Assembly: GCA_937129145.1 (NCBI GenBank)
Contig: CAKZMU010000031.1
Location: 62,001-126,000, forward strand
Direction: 5' to 3'
Length of the DNA stretch: 64,000 nt
Source: an uncultured Lacinutrix sp.
GTDB taxonomy: Bacteria > Bacteroidota > Bacteroidia > Flavobacteriales > Flavobacteriaceae
Shown here: positions 34,920 through 42,838 of the stretch, one piece after another
Numbering within the stretch: position 1 is the first letter of the stretch
Layout: the number at the start of each line of letters is the position of its first letter
The notes under the pieces: model-generated
What the model was told of the DNA's origin: nothing
Database searches by the model: none
What the model saw: the letters and a program-made list of their open reading frames with translations, nothing else
Program-made: the position numbers and the translations under genes

Positions 34920-36611
34920 TTATTTTCTAAAAAATGTTGCTTCAAATGTAGAGCTATTTCCAACATTATCGGTAACAATAATCTTTAAATTATTTTTTGT
35001 TTCTGAAACAATATTATCGTTAAAATCGTAAACTAAACTATCTTTTTTATAATCGTACTCCATTAAAATCCATTTGCCATTAATAGTGGCTCTGTAATTT
35101 TTTATTCCAGAAACGTCATCGGTTATTTTTAATTTTAAATAGCGATACTTACTTAACCATTTGCCATCTTGAAAATTTACAGGTCTTATTTTTGGTTTTT
35201 CGGTATCTGTTGCCAAGGTGTAAGTGCCGAGTGTTTTGGTGCTAGTGCTTAAAATATTTCCTTTTCTTTTAGTTGAAGAATAGGTGACGAAGTCTTTATA
35301 ACCAACTTTTCTAGCAATAAATAATTTGTCTTTGTCTGGTTCTTGATAACGACTAATATCGAAACTAATTGTAAAGTTTTTTTGTGCAGGAACTGTGCTT
35401 TCATGTAATGTTAGCGTGTCGTTTTCGGCTTTAAAATCGATAAAAAAATCGTCATAAAACGTATTGCTAGGTATATATACCGTAACATTATCATCTTCTA
35501 AAACATTAGTTTGGTCGGCATAAACAAAATGCTCAGTTGTTTTTCTAGGCTTCTTTTTTATGGTATTGCTTTTTTTACCAGAAATAGGAATGGTTATCCA
35601 CGTGTCGTTACCTTTATAATCGCTAACCCTTAATTTGTAAACCGATGCTGTACTGTCTTCGGTAACGATATAACCATTATCAATAACATTTTTGTACAAG
35701 CTAAGAGGGTTGTTGTTTTCTACAAATAATTTTTGAATCCTAGATTTCTTTTCTTTAAAATAGGCATAATCAATTAAACGGTTTAAATGTTTTGTTTCGC
35801 TAAAAGAAAACCTTTTAAAATCAATTTCAAAGTTTTTGTTACCATTATAAAACGTTTGTATGTTACTCACACCATTTTTATTGGCAGCTAAGTCTTGTTG
35901 GTCATAAGTAACCACGCCAAAACCTATTTTGCCGTAAGCATTTATGGCTTCGGCTGTATAGTCTCCACCATTTGTTGGAACAATGCGTAGTTTGGTTTTT
36001 TCATTATCGTTGTTTACATGTGAGTCTTCTCCAATAGGGTAGGCGTATAAACCAAGAATCATAGGTCGTCTAGTATCTTTTATGTCAATACCAAAAAGTA
36101 ATGGGTTTATAGGGCGCTCTTTATTATCCCGAATTTCAAAATGTAAGTGCGGTCCTCCAGAGCCTCCTGTATTTCCGCTGTAAGCAATTACTTCATCGGT
36201 ATCTACTAACAATTCGGTTATTTTAGGAAATACTTCTATTTCATAGCTTTCCTTTTCGTACTGTAGTTTTTTAATATAGGCTTCAATTTTTGGAGCAAAT
36301 TTCTGTAAATGCGCATACACTGTAGTGTAACCGTTAGGGTGCGTAATGTATAATGCTTTTCCGTAGCCCCAATGCGAAATTTTTATTCTGCTAATGTAAC
36401 CTGAAGCCGCAGTATACACTTTTAGACCTTCACGCTGTTGGGTTTTAATATCCAGTCCAGAATGAAAGTGGTTGGAGCGCAATTCGGCAAAAGTTCCAGA
36501 AAGCACCAATGTCACATCCAAAGGATTCCTAAAATAATCTTGTGGATACGGATTTTGAGCAAAAGTTAATTGCGAAATAATGATAAAAACAATGATGAGG
36601 GATTTTGCCAT
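34920..36611 (-). CDS. M23 family metallopeptidase (intact)
   Basis: 563-residue exported zinc peptidase, probable peptidoglycan endopeptidase. Signal peptide MAKSLIIVFIIISQLTFAQ. The M23 domain comes early (residues ~35-170) with the full metal set: SNHFHSGLDIKT (HxGxD type), TVYAHLQK and GGSGGPHLHFEIRD. The rest is a long beta-rich extension with Ig-like or adhesin-like strands (for example TISFDISRYQEPDKDKLFIA). Upstream of and probably cotranscribed with the TonB-dependent receptor. Confidence 0.92.
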   Translation of the reverse strand: MAKSLIIVFIIISQLTFAQNPYPQDYFRNPLDVTLVLSGTFAELRSNHFHSGLDIKTQQREGLKVYTAASGYISRIKISHWGYGKALYITHPNGYTTVYAHLQKFAPKIEAYIKKLQYEKESYEIEVFPKITELLVDTDEVIAYSGNTGGSGGPHLHFEIRDNKERPINPLLFGIDIKDTRRPMILGLYAYPIGEDSHVNNDNEKTKLRIVPTNGGDYTAEAINAYGKIGFGVVTYDQQDLAANKNGVSNIQTFYNGNKNFEIDFKRFSFSETKHLNRLIDYAYFKEKKSRIQKLFVENNNPLSLYKNVIDNGYIVTEDSTASVYKLRVSDYKGNDTWITIPISGKKSNTIKKKPRKTTEHFVYADQTNVLEDDNVTVYIPSNTFYDDFFIDFKAENDTLTLHESTVPAQKNFTISFDISRYQEPDKDKLFIARKVGYKDFVTYSSTKRKGNILSTSTKTLGTYTLATDTEKPKIRPVNFQDGKWLSKYRYLKLKITDDVSGIKNYRATINGKWILMEYDYKKDSLVYDFNDNIVSETKNNLKIIVTDNVGNSSTFEATFFRK

Positions 36612-36731
36612 AAGTAAGATATTACTGCTAAAATATTAATTTGTTGCAAATTTGCAAAGGATATTCAAAACACATGCCAACAAATATAACTACCTGATAA
36701 TTAATGTATTTTAAATTTTAGACAAAAACTA

Positions 36732-36762
36732 TTGCTAATTAACTATTGGTATGTTAACTTTG
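36732..36762 (+). promoter_or_regulatory. Promoter of the coiled-coil/zapA operon
   Basis: TTG at 36732-36734, 20 bp spacer, TAACTTTG at 36755-36762: the Bacteroidota consensus. It lies 24 bp before the start of the coiled-coil gene. Confidence 0.75.
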
Positions 36763-36786
36763 TGTAATTAGTATTGAATTTGATAA

Positions 36787-37077
36787 ATGAGTAATATTGA
36801 GGCAATTGTAGATTCTTTAGAAGACAGAATTAGTAAAGTGTTGCATAAACTAGAAGTGTTAAAGCAAACTAACGCAAAATTAAGTGAAGAATTGTCAATA
36901 TCTCAAGAAAGATTGTCAAAACAAGAAGCCGAAGTTGCCACTTGGGTTGACAAATACGAAACACTAAAATTTGCAAATTCCATACTAGGCAGTGACGAAA
37001 GTAAAAGAGAAACAAAGCTTAAAATAAATACATTAATCAGGGACATTGACCATTGTATATCACAATTATCTGAATAA
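36787..37077 (+). CDS. Small coiled-coil protein (ZapB-like)
   Basis: 96 residues, almost wholly a heptad coiled coil (LEDRISKVLHKLEVLKQTNA and SEELSISQERLSKQEAEV). No signal. It is 18 bp upstream of zapA, so a cell-division accessory role, as for ZapB in other bacteria, is likely. Homology to ZapB by sequence alone is not certain because coiled coils are low in information. Confidence 0.8.
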   Translation: MSNIEAIVDSLEDRISKVLHKLEVLKQTNAKLSEELSISQERLSKQEAEVATWVDKYETLKFANSILGSDESKRETKLKINTLIRDIDHCISQLSE

Positions 37078-37095
37078 TGTAACATAGTTTTTTAT

Positions 37096-37389
37096 ATGTC
37101 TGAAAAGCTTAAAATAAAGCTATCTATAGCTAACCGTGTATATCCTTTAACCATTGAGTCAAATCAGGAAGAGGGATTGCGTAAAGCGGCTCAGAAAATT
37201 GATGCTATGATTAAACAATTTGAGCAAAGTTATTCCGTTAGGGATAAGCAAGATGTTTTGGCTATGTGTGCTTTACAATTTGCTTCTCAAACAGAACAAA
37301 AGGAAATAGATAAAGATAATTTAAGTGAAGAAGTTGAGCATAAGCTAGTAGCTATGAATCAGCTTTTAAAAGAGTGTTTAAGCTCTTAA
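37096..37389 (+). CDS. zapA: Cell division protein ZapA
   Basis: 97 residues. Beta-hairpin head (KLKIKLSIANRVYPLTIESN, then EEGLRKAAQKIDAMIKQFEQ) and a C-terminal coiled coil, as in ZapA, which binds and bundles FtsZ at the division ring. The order zapA, 6S RNA, rny matches the E. coli pairing of zapA with ssrS and supports both calls. Confidence 0.9.
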   Translation: MSEKLKIKLSIANRVYPLTIESNQEEGLRKAAQKIDAMIKQFEQSYSVRDKQDVLAMCALQFASQTEQKEIDKDNLSEEVEHKLVAMNQLLKECLSS

Positions 37390-37413
37390 GTTCTTTAAAA
37401 TAAATAAAGGTTA

Positions 37414-37600
37414 CTGCCTACATTAGTTAATTTTTGATAAACTCAACGTTAATTCTTTAAAAAGGGTGAGTTGAAGTTGTAAAAGCGTGCTGCATGTACC
37501 GAACTCGTTTCAGTGCAAAACAGATACTTGATCAGCTTGTTAGCCCTAAACTTGTTTTTAAGGAGTTTATACAAGACAAAACTGATGTAGGCTTTTTTTT
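37414..37600 (+). ncRNA. ssrS: 6S RNA (6S-Flavo type)
   Basis: About 187-nt RNA between zapA and rny. The closing stem is seen directly: GCCTACATTAGTT (37416-37428) pairs with AACTGATGTAGGC (37580-37592, one mismatch), followed by a run of T (37593-37600) that ends it. The interior has further pairing segments (AACTCAACG with the GGGTGAGTT side; a long central region with few pairs), as expected for the open-promoter mimic of 6S RNA. 6S RNA binds RNA polymerase holoenzyme and damps transcription in stationary phase. Call based on position, closing stem and size; covariance search not run. Confidence 0.8.
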
Positions 37601-37668
37601 TAATTGAAGTGATTTAAAATTTTCGCTTAAACGTAAAAAGTTTAAACCATTTCACTAAGCACAACAAC

Positions 37669-39246
37669 ATGGAAACTAACACAATTTTATTAATTGTAGG
37701 AGGAATTATATTAGGATTAATAATAGGGTTTTTTATTGCTAAAACGCTTGAAAAAAGCAACGCTTCAAAACTCATTAAAAATGCAAAAAAGGAAGCTTCT
37801 AGCATTATTAAGGAAGCTAATCATGAAGGAGAGTCGATAAAGAAAGACAAAATTCTTCAAGCAAAAGAAAAATTTATAGAACTAAAATCTGAGCACGAAA
37901 AGGTGATTTTGTCAAGGGACAAAAAAATGGCTGAATCTGAAAAGAGAACTCGTGATAAAGAATCGCAAATTTCTTCAGAATTATCTAAACAGAAGAAAAT
38001 AAATGCTCAAATAGAAGACCAAATTAAAGACTACAATTATCGTCTAGAGCATTTAGAAAAGCGTAAAGCTGAAGTTGAAAAGGTGCATAAAAGTCAAATT
38101 CAGCAATTAGAAGTTATTTCTGGATTATCCGCCGAAGATGCAAAAGCACAATTAGTAGAATCTCTTAAAGGGGAAGCTAAAAATGAAGCTATGGCTTATC
38201 TGCAGGATACGATGGAAGAAGCAAAACTGACTGCCGAACAAGACGCAAAGAAAATTATTATCAATACCATACAACGTGTTGGTACAGAAGAAGCGGTTGA
38301 TAATTGTGTATCTGTTTTTAATATCGAATCGGATGATATTAAAGGACGCATTATTGGTAGAGAGGGACGTAATATTCGTGCCATTGAAGCTGCCACAGGC
38401 GTTGAAATTATTGTAGATGACACACCTGAAGCTATCATTTTATCTTGCTTTGATTCTGTAAGACGAGAAATTGCTCGTTTATCATTGCATAAATTAGTGA
38501 CTGATGGTAGAATACATCCAGCTAGAATAGAAGAGGTAGTTAGAAAAACCCAAAAGCAAATTGAGCAAGAAATTATTGAAGTTGGTAAACGCACAGTTAT
38601 AGATTTGGGAATTCACGGTCTCCATCCAGAACTAATTAAAATGGTTGGACGCATGAAGTACCGTTCTTCGTATGGTCAAAACCTATTGCAGCACTCTCGT
38701 GAAGTAGCAAAACTTTGCGGTATTATGGCAGCAGAATTAGGTATTAACCCTAAACTAGCTAAACGTGCAGGGTTATTACACGATATAGGAAAAGTGCCAG
38801 ATGCCGAAGCAGATATGGAAACACCTCATGCTATTTTAGGAATGCAATGGGCTGAGAAATACGGTGAAAAAGCTGAGGTTTGTAACGCCATTGGAGCTCA
38901 CCACGACGAAATAGAAATGAAATCGCTATTATCACCTGTAATTCAAGTGTGTGATGCCATTTCAGGCGCACGACCAGGAGCGAGACGTCAAGTGTTGGAT
39001 TCTTATATTCAGCGTTTAAAAGACCTTGAAGATATTGCCTTTGGTTTTTCAGGCGTCAAAAAAGCGTATGCGATTCAAGCAGGTAGGGAATTACGTGTGA
39101 TTGTGGAAAGTGAAAAGGTAAATGATGAAAAAGCATCGCAACTATCGTTTGAAATATCGCAAAAAATTCAAACAGATATGACCTATCCAGGGCAAGTAAA
39201 AGTAACTGTGATTAGAGAAACTAGAGCAGTAAATATTGCTAAATAG
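37669..39246 (+). CDS. rny: Ribonuclease Y
   Basis: 525-residue membrane-anchored endoribonuclease that starts mRNA decay. N-terminal transmembrane helix ([19 protein letters not shown], residues 5-23), long coiled coil (to ~residue 170), KH domain with [15 protein letters not shown], then HD domain with [12 protein letters not shown] and IGAHHDEIE. Full length for the family. Downstream of the 6S RNA. Confidence 0.96.
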   Translation: METNTILLIVGGIILGLIIGFFIAKTLEKSNASKLIKNAKKEASSIIKEANHEGESIKKDKILQAKEKFIELKSEHEKVILSRDKKMAESEKRTRDKESQISSELSKQKKINAQIEDQIKDYNYRLEHLEKRKAEVEKVHKSQIQQLEVISGLSAEDAKAQLVESLKGEAKNEAMAYLQDTMEEAKLTAEQDAKKIIINTIQRVGTEEAVDNCVSVFNIESDDIKGRIIGREGRNIRAIEAATGVEIIVDDTPEAIILSCFDSVRREIARLSLHKLVTDGRIHPARIEEVVRKTQKQIEQEIIEVGKRTVIDLGIHGLHPELIKMVGRMKYRSSYGQNLLQHSREVAKLCGIMAAELGINPKLAKRAGLLHDIGKVPDAEADMETPHAILGMQWAEKYGEKAEVCNAIGAHHDEIEMKSLLSPVIQVCDAISGARPGARRQVLDSYIQRLKDLEDIAFGFSGVKKAYAIQAGRELRVIVESEKVNDEKASQLSFEISQKIQTDMTYPGQVKVTVIRETRAVNIAK

Positions 39247-39273
39247 ATAGAATTGACAACACAAGTTAAAAGA

Positions 39274-39299
39274 AAGCATCCAAAGTTGGGTGCTTTTTT
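39274..39299. terminator. Terminator between convergent rny and xerD
   Basis: Stem AAGCATCC with GGGTGCTT (39274-39292) followed by a T run to 39299. It ends rny; the T run overlaps the xerD stop region. Confidence 0.7.
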
Positions 39300-40194
39300 A
39301 TTTTCTAGGATGAAATTTATCTACAACACTTCGCAAATGACTTTTATCTACATGCATATAAACTTCGGTAGTGGTAATGCTTTCGTGACCAAGCATAAGT
39401 TGTATCGCTCTTAAATCGGCACCATTTTCTAAAAGATGCGTTGCAAATGAATGTCTAAAGGTATGAGGAGAAATTGTTTTTTTAATGCCTGCTTTTTCAC
39501 CTAGTTGCTTAACAATGGTAAATATCATAGCTCTAGTGAGTTGTTTGCCTCTTCTGTTTAAAAATAAAATATCACGATGTTCATCAAGAATAGAAATGTG
39601 TGTTCGCACCTCATTTTTGTAGATGTTAATATACTTTTGGGTGAGTTTTCCAATAGGTACAAAGCGTTGTTTGTCGCCTTTGCCTGTGACTTTTATAAAA
39701 CCTTCGTCAAAAAACAAGTCTGATATTTTTAAATTAATGAGTTCGCTTACACGCAATCCGCAACTATATAAAGTTTCAATAATCGCCCTGTTTCGCTCGC
39801 CTTGAGGTTTACTTAAATCTATTGCACTAACAATAGTGTCAATATCTTTAATAGATAAAGTATCTGGGAGTTTTCTGCCAATTTTTGGCGATTCTATTAA
39901 TTCTAATGGGTTGGTTTCTCTATAATTTTCGAATATTAAAAAATCAAAAAAACTTCGCAAACCAGAAATAGTTCTTGACTGACTTCTAGCATTGACTTCT
40001 TTTGCAATATTATAAATGAATTTTTGAATATTGTCCTTCTCAATTTTTATCGGAGATATTGAAATATCATTGTCTTCTAAAAAGCCAATCAGTTTTTTTA
40101 CATCTCTAGAATAGCTGCTTATAGAATTAGCTGAAAGCCCTCTTTCAATTTTTAAATAATGTATGTAATCCTCAAGGGTTTGTTGCCATTTCAT
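39298..40194 (-). CDS. xerD: Tyrosine recombinase XerD
   Basis: 298-residue site-specific recombinase resolving chromosome dimers at dif. N-terminal SAM-like domain (YIHYLKIERGLSANSISSYS), then the catalytic domain with the conserved Arg (LYSCGLRVSEL), Lys, the HTFRHSFATHLLENGADLR box with HxxR, LGHESITTTEVY and the nucleophile Tyr near the end (VYMHVDKSH). Standard length with no integron-integrase-specific insertion. Confidence 0.92.
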   Translation of the reverse strand: MKWQQTLEDYIHYLKIERGLSANSISSYSRDVKKLIGFLEDNDISISPIKIEKDNIQKFIYNIAKEVNARSQSRTISGLRSFFDFLIFENYRETNPLELIESPKIGRKLPDTLSIKDIDTIVSAIDLSKPQGERNRAIIETLYSCGLRVSELINLKISDLFFDEGFIKVTGKGDKQRFVPIGKLTQKYINIYKNEVRTHISILDEHRDILFLNRRGKQLTRAMIFTIVKQLGEKAGIKKTISPHTFRHSFATHLLENGADLRAIQLMLGHESITTTEVYMHVDKSHLRSVVDKFHPRK

Positions 40195-40365
40195 GTTTAT
40201 AACTTCAATCTTATTAACAATAAGTAAGTAAAATACTACCCATAAAACACTAGTAATAATGCGGTTTTATCGATAAAAGTACTACTTTTTAAGCCTAATT
40301 TTTGTTAAAAAGCGTTTTTATTTCTTATTTAGTTGACAATTAATCAAAAACTAAATTTACAAATT

Positions 40366-40836
40366 ATGAAAAAATTAGTATTAGTTATGGCAGTTGTGGC
40401 ATTTGGCTTCACTGCAAATGCCCAAGATTTTAAAGCTGGGGTAAACGGAGGTTTTATTTCTGGTGATTTTAGTGATGGATACTCATTTACAATTGCATTA
40501 GATGTTAGTGCATTATGGAATGTGTCAGAGCAATTTGACGCAGGAGTTACAACAGGTTATTCTCATTCTCTTGGAGAAGATAATGTAGATGCAGCTGGAT
40601 TTTTACCACTTGCTGCTTCTGGACGTTTAGGTTTAGGAGATGGATTTTCGGTTGGAGCTGATTTAGGGTATGCAGTTGGAATTTCTCCTGATGGTAATGA
40701 TGGAGGTTTTTACTATGCTCCTAGGGTTCAATACGGTGTGAGTGATGCGATAGATATTGTTGCAGCTTACAGAGGAGTTAGTGTAGATGGAGGTTCATTC
40801 AATAACATAACTTTTGGTATTGAGTTTGGACTTTAA
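40366..40836 (+). CDS. Small outer-membrane beta-barrel protein, copy A
   Basis: 156 residues from ATG 40366 (MKKLVLVMAVVAFGFTANAQ signal peptide). The remainder is a compact 8-strand-type barrel with alternating aromatic and hydrophobic residues and a terminal GIEFGL. The repeated pattern DVSALWNVSEQFDAGVTTGY is shared with the next gene, a tandem paralogue. Function unknown; possibly structural or adhesin-like. Confidence 0.8.
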   Translation: MKKLVLVMAVVAFGFTANAQDFKAGVNGGFISGDFSDGYSFTIALDVSALWNVSEQFDAGVTTGYSHSLGEDNVDAAGFLPLAASGRLGLGDGFSVGADLGYAVGISPDGNDGGFYYAPRVQYGVSDAIDIVAAYRGVSVDGGSFNNITFGIEFGL

Positions 40837-40870
40837 AGATAATATTGATTAATAGCAAGTCAAGAAAGAA

Positions 40871-40897
40871 GGAGCGTTCAATTTTGGCGCTCTTTTC
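40871..40897 (+). terminator. Terminator after barrel copy A
   Basis: GAGCG with CGCTC around TTCAATTTTGG, then TTTT. The whole downstream segment is repeated almost unchanged after copy B (41447-41474). Confidence 0.6.
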
Positions 40898-40938
40898 TTC
40901 AGCTAGTTTCAATTAATCAAAAACTAAATTTGCAAATC

Positions 40939-41412
40939 ATGAAAAAATTACTGTTAGTTATTACGATTGTAGCTTTTGGCTTTAATGCCAACGCTCAAAA
41001 TTTTAGTGGAGGTGTTACTGTTGGTTTACCAACAGGTGATTTTGGCGATTATTACTCGCTTAACTTTGGAGTCGATATAGATGCTTTATGGGAGGTGTCA
41101 GACGATTTTAATGCTGGTTTAACTACTGGGTATAATCATTCTACTTTGGATTCCAAAATAGATGGCAAGGACTTTTCTTATATGCCTTTAGCAGGTTCAG
41201 CGCGATTTAATGCATCTGAAGATTTTCAAATTGGAGCAGACCTTGGGTATGCCATTGCTATTAGCGATGGAGGTGATGGAGGTTTTTATTATCGCCCAAT
41301 GATTGGATATAATGTTGGAGGTAATACGCAAATTACAGCCTCTTATAGAGGCATAAGTGTTGATGGTGGTAGCTTTTCAACCATTAATCTTGGAGTAAAT
41401 TTCGGATTATAA
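40939..41412 (+). CDS. Small outer-membrane beta-barrel protein, copy B
   Basis: 157 residues from ATG 40939, signal peptide MKKLLLVITIVAFGFNANAQ. Same barrel family as copy A (DALWEVSDDFNAGLTTGYNH, YRGISVDGGSFSTINLGVNF). The leader before the ATG and the terminator after the stop also repeat those of copy A, so the duplication covers the whole transcription unit. Confidence 0.8.
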   Translation: MKKLLLVITIVAFGFNANAQNFSGGVTVGLPTGDFGDYYSLNFGVDIDALWEVSDDFNAGLTTGYNHSTLDSKIDGKDFSYMPLAGSARFNASEDFQIGADLGYAIAISDGGDGGFYYRPMIGYNVGGNTQITASYRGISVDGGSFSTINLGVNFGL

Positions 41413-41446
41413 GATAATATTGATTAATAGCTAATCAAGAAAGAAG

Positions 41447-41474
41447 GAGCGTTCAATTTTGGCGCTCTTTTTTT
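41447..41474 (+). terminator. Terminator after barrel copy B
   Basis: Same GAGCG/CGCTC hairpin and T run as after copy A, from the duplicated unit. Confidence 0.6.
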
Positions 41475-41532
41475 GTTATAAAATTGACGCAAACTAATGT
41501 AAGAAATATCATATAAAAACAAGTTAATTTTC

Positions 41533-41563
41533 TTGCTTTAGTAATATGTAATTTATAGTTTTG
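41533..41563 (+). promoter_or_regulatory. Promoter of the third barrel gene
   Basis: TTG at 41533-41535, 20 bp spacer, TAGTTTTG at 41556-41563; the gene starts 32 bp downstream. Confidence 0.7.
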
Positions 41564-41594
41564 CCGACTAATAAAATTAAAAACCAAATTTATT

Positions 41595-42152
41595 ATGATT
41601 AAAAAAAGTTTATTAGTAGCAGCAATAGCAGTATTAGGATTAACAACTGCTAACGCGCAAGAGGACACAGCCCAAGGGCAAACTTCTAAAGGAAAATGGC
41701 TTATTGAAGCTAACACAGGATTTACCGCTGGTGGCGAGTTTGGAATTGTTCAACATACCGCAAATACTGGTTTTGGATTAGCGTCTATCGATGGACAGAC
41801 AATGTGGTCAATAGGTACCGAAGTTGGTTATTTTGTAATGGACGATTTAGCTGTTAAAGCTGGATTAGGGTATGCAGATTATGACGGGCCTTCTGTTTTT
41901 TCTTACAAACTTGGAGCAAAATACTATGTGACAGGTAATATACCTGTACAACTTGATTTTACTGGTGCATCTAGTGATGATTTCTTTGGTGATGAAACAC
42001 CATTGTGGTTAGGTTTACAAGGCGGTTACGCTTTCTTTTTAGGGGAGAACGTTAGTATTGAGCCAGGATTAAGATACAGCCATTCTTTAAACGAGGATTT
42101 TTACGATAAAGGTATCTTTGAAGCACGTATTGGATTTGCATTGCACTTCTAG
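41595..42152 (+). CDS. Outer-membrane beta-barrel protein (porin-like)
   Basis: 185 residues: signal peptide (MIKKSLLVAAIAVLGLTTAN), a short linker, then a barrel with glycine/aromatic strands (YVTGNIPVQLDFTGASSDDF; LWLGLQGGYAFFLGENVSIE) ending ARIGFALHF with a terminal aromatic. Likely OmpW/OprG-like or opacity-type 8-strand barrel, without a recognisable ligand. It has its own promoter and terminator. Confidence 0.8.
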   Translation: MIKKSLLVAAIAVLGLTTANAQEDTAQGQTSKGKWLIEANTGFTAGGEFGIVQHTANTGFGLASIDGQTMWSIGTEVGYFVMDDLAVKAGLGYADYDGPSVFSYKLGAKYYVTGNIPVQLDFTGASSDDFFGDETPLWLGLQGGYAFFLGENVSIEPGLRYSHSLNEDFYDKGIFEARIGFALHF

Positions 42153-42169
42153 TAATAATATTAAAACTA

Positions 42170-42198
42170 AAACCGAAGTTAATCGCTTCGGTTTTTTT
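42170..42198 (+). terminator. Terminator after third barrel gene
   Basis: AAACCGAAG (42170-42178) pairs with CTTCGGTTT (42186-42194), then a T run. Strong and close after the stop. Confidence 0.8.
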
Positions 42199-42214
42199 AT
42201 GCTCTATTTTTTGA

Positions 42215-42222
42215 TACCTTTG
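42215..42222 (+). promoter_or_regulatory. Possible -7 element of aroQ
   Basis: TACCTTTG matches TAnnTTTG but lies only 4 bp before the aroQ ATG, which would give a leaderless or nearly leaderless message. No well-spaced TTG is seen. Confidence 0.35.
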
Positions 42223-42226
42223 AAAT

Positions 42227-42649
42227 ATGAAAAAACTAATCATCATTAACGGTCCAAATCTTAACTTACTTGGTAAGCGCGAACCAAATATATATGGAAA
42301 CTTAACATTTATGGAGTTTTTTGACACTGTTAAAGAAAAATACCCTGATGTAAGTTTAGAACATTTTCAATCTAATATTGAAGGAGAATTAATTGACAAA
42401 ATACAAGAAGTTGGTTTTAGTTATGATGGTATTATTTTAAACGCAGCTGCCTATACACATACATCTGTTGGAATAGGTGATGCTGTTAAAGCTATTGAAA
42501 CACCAGTAGTAGAGGTTCATATTTCTAATACATTTGCTAGAGAAGAGTTTAGGCATCAATCGTATATCTCACCAAATGCTCATGGTGTTATTTTAGGTTT
42601 TGGCTTACAGAGTTATGAGTTGGCAATACAGAGTTTCGGAACATCCTAA
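42227..42649 (+). CDS. aroQ: 3-dehydroquinate dehydratase, type II
   Basis: Third step of the shikimate pathway: 3-dehydroquinate to 3-dehydroshikimate. 140 residues, typical for the dodecameric type II enzyme. Visible: NGPNLNLLGKREPNIYG with the flexible-lid Arg and catalytic Tyr, FQSNIEGELID, ILNAAAYTHTSVGIGDAV with the conserved Asn, and VEVHISNTFAREEFRHQSYI with catalytic His. No other shikimate genes adjoin. Confidence 0.96.
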   Translation: MKKLIIINGPNLNLLGKREPNIYGNLTFMEFFDTVKEKYPDVSLEHFQSNIEGELIDKIQEVGFSYDGIILNAAAYTHTSVGIGDAVKAIETPVVEVHISNTFAREEFRHQSYISPNAHGVILGFGLQSYELAIQSFGTS

Positions 42650-42659
42650 ACTTAAACCC

Positions 42660-42838
42660 CATCCTTAATCCTTCCCATCCGCGCGCTGCCATAGTTTAGC
42701 GAAGGCGCAAGGGAAGGAAAACAACTCTTACGTTTAAAATATAGCACACAAAAAATGCGATTCAAAGTTTTTGAACCGCATTCTTTTTTGCGTTTGAGTA
42801 AGAGTTCCTCCCCTCTGGGGAGGTTAGGAGGGGCTATT
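42660..42838. repeat. GC-rich nested palindromes (REP-like) between aroQ and lpdA
   Basis: About 180 bp unlike the AT-rich surroundings. It holds an inverted CCTTCCC (42670-42676)/GGGAAGG (42711-42717), an inverted AACTCTTAC (42723-42731)/GTAAGAGTT (42798-42806), inside that a terminator-like hairpin ATGCGATTCAAA/TTTGAACCGCAT (42755-42781), and CCTCCCC-TCT-GGGGAGG (42807-42823) followed by TTAGGAGGGG. Such GC-rich inverted modules are common dispersed repeats in flavobacteria (from memory). Confidence 0.6.

Noticed and set aside
34913-34978. ATG at 34978 as receptor start
   Set aside because: It overlaps the M23 gene by 59 bp and buries the signal peptide behind a charged extension.
39298-40194. 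Tyrosine recombinase as the integrase of the cassette array
   Set aside because: It has the length and motifs of housekeeping XerD, with no insertion typical of integron integrases, and lies 7 kb away.
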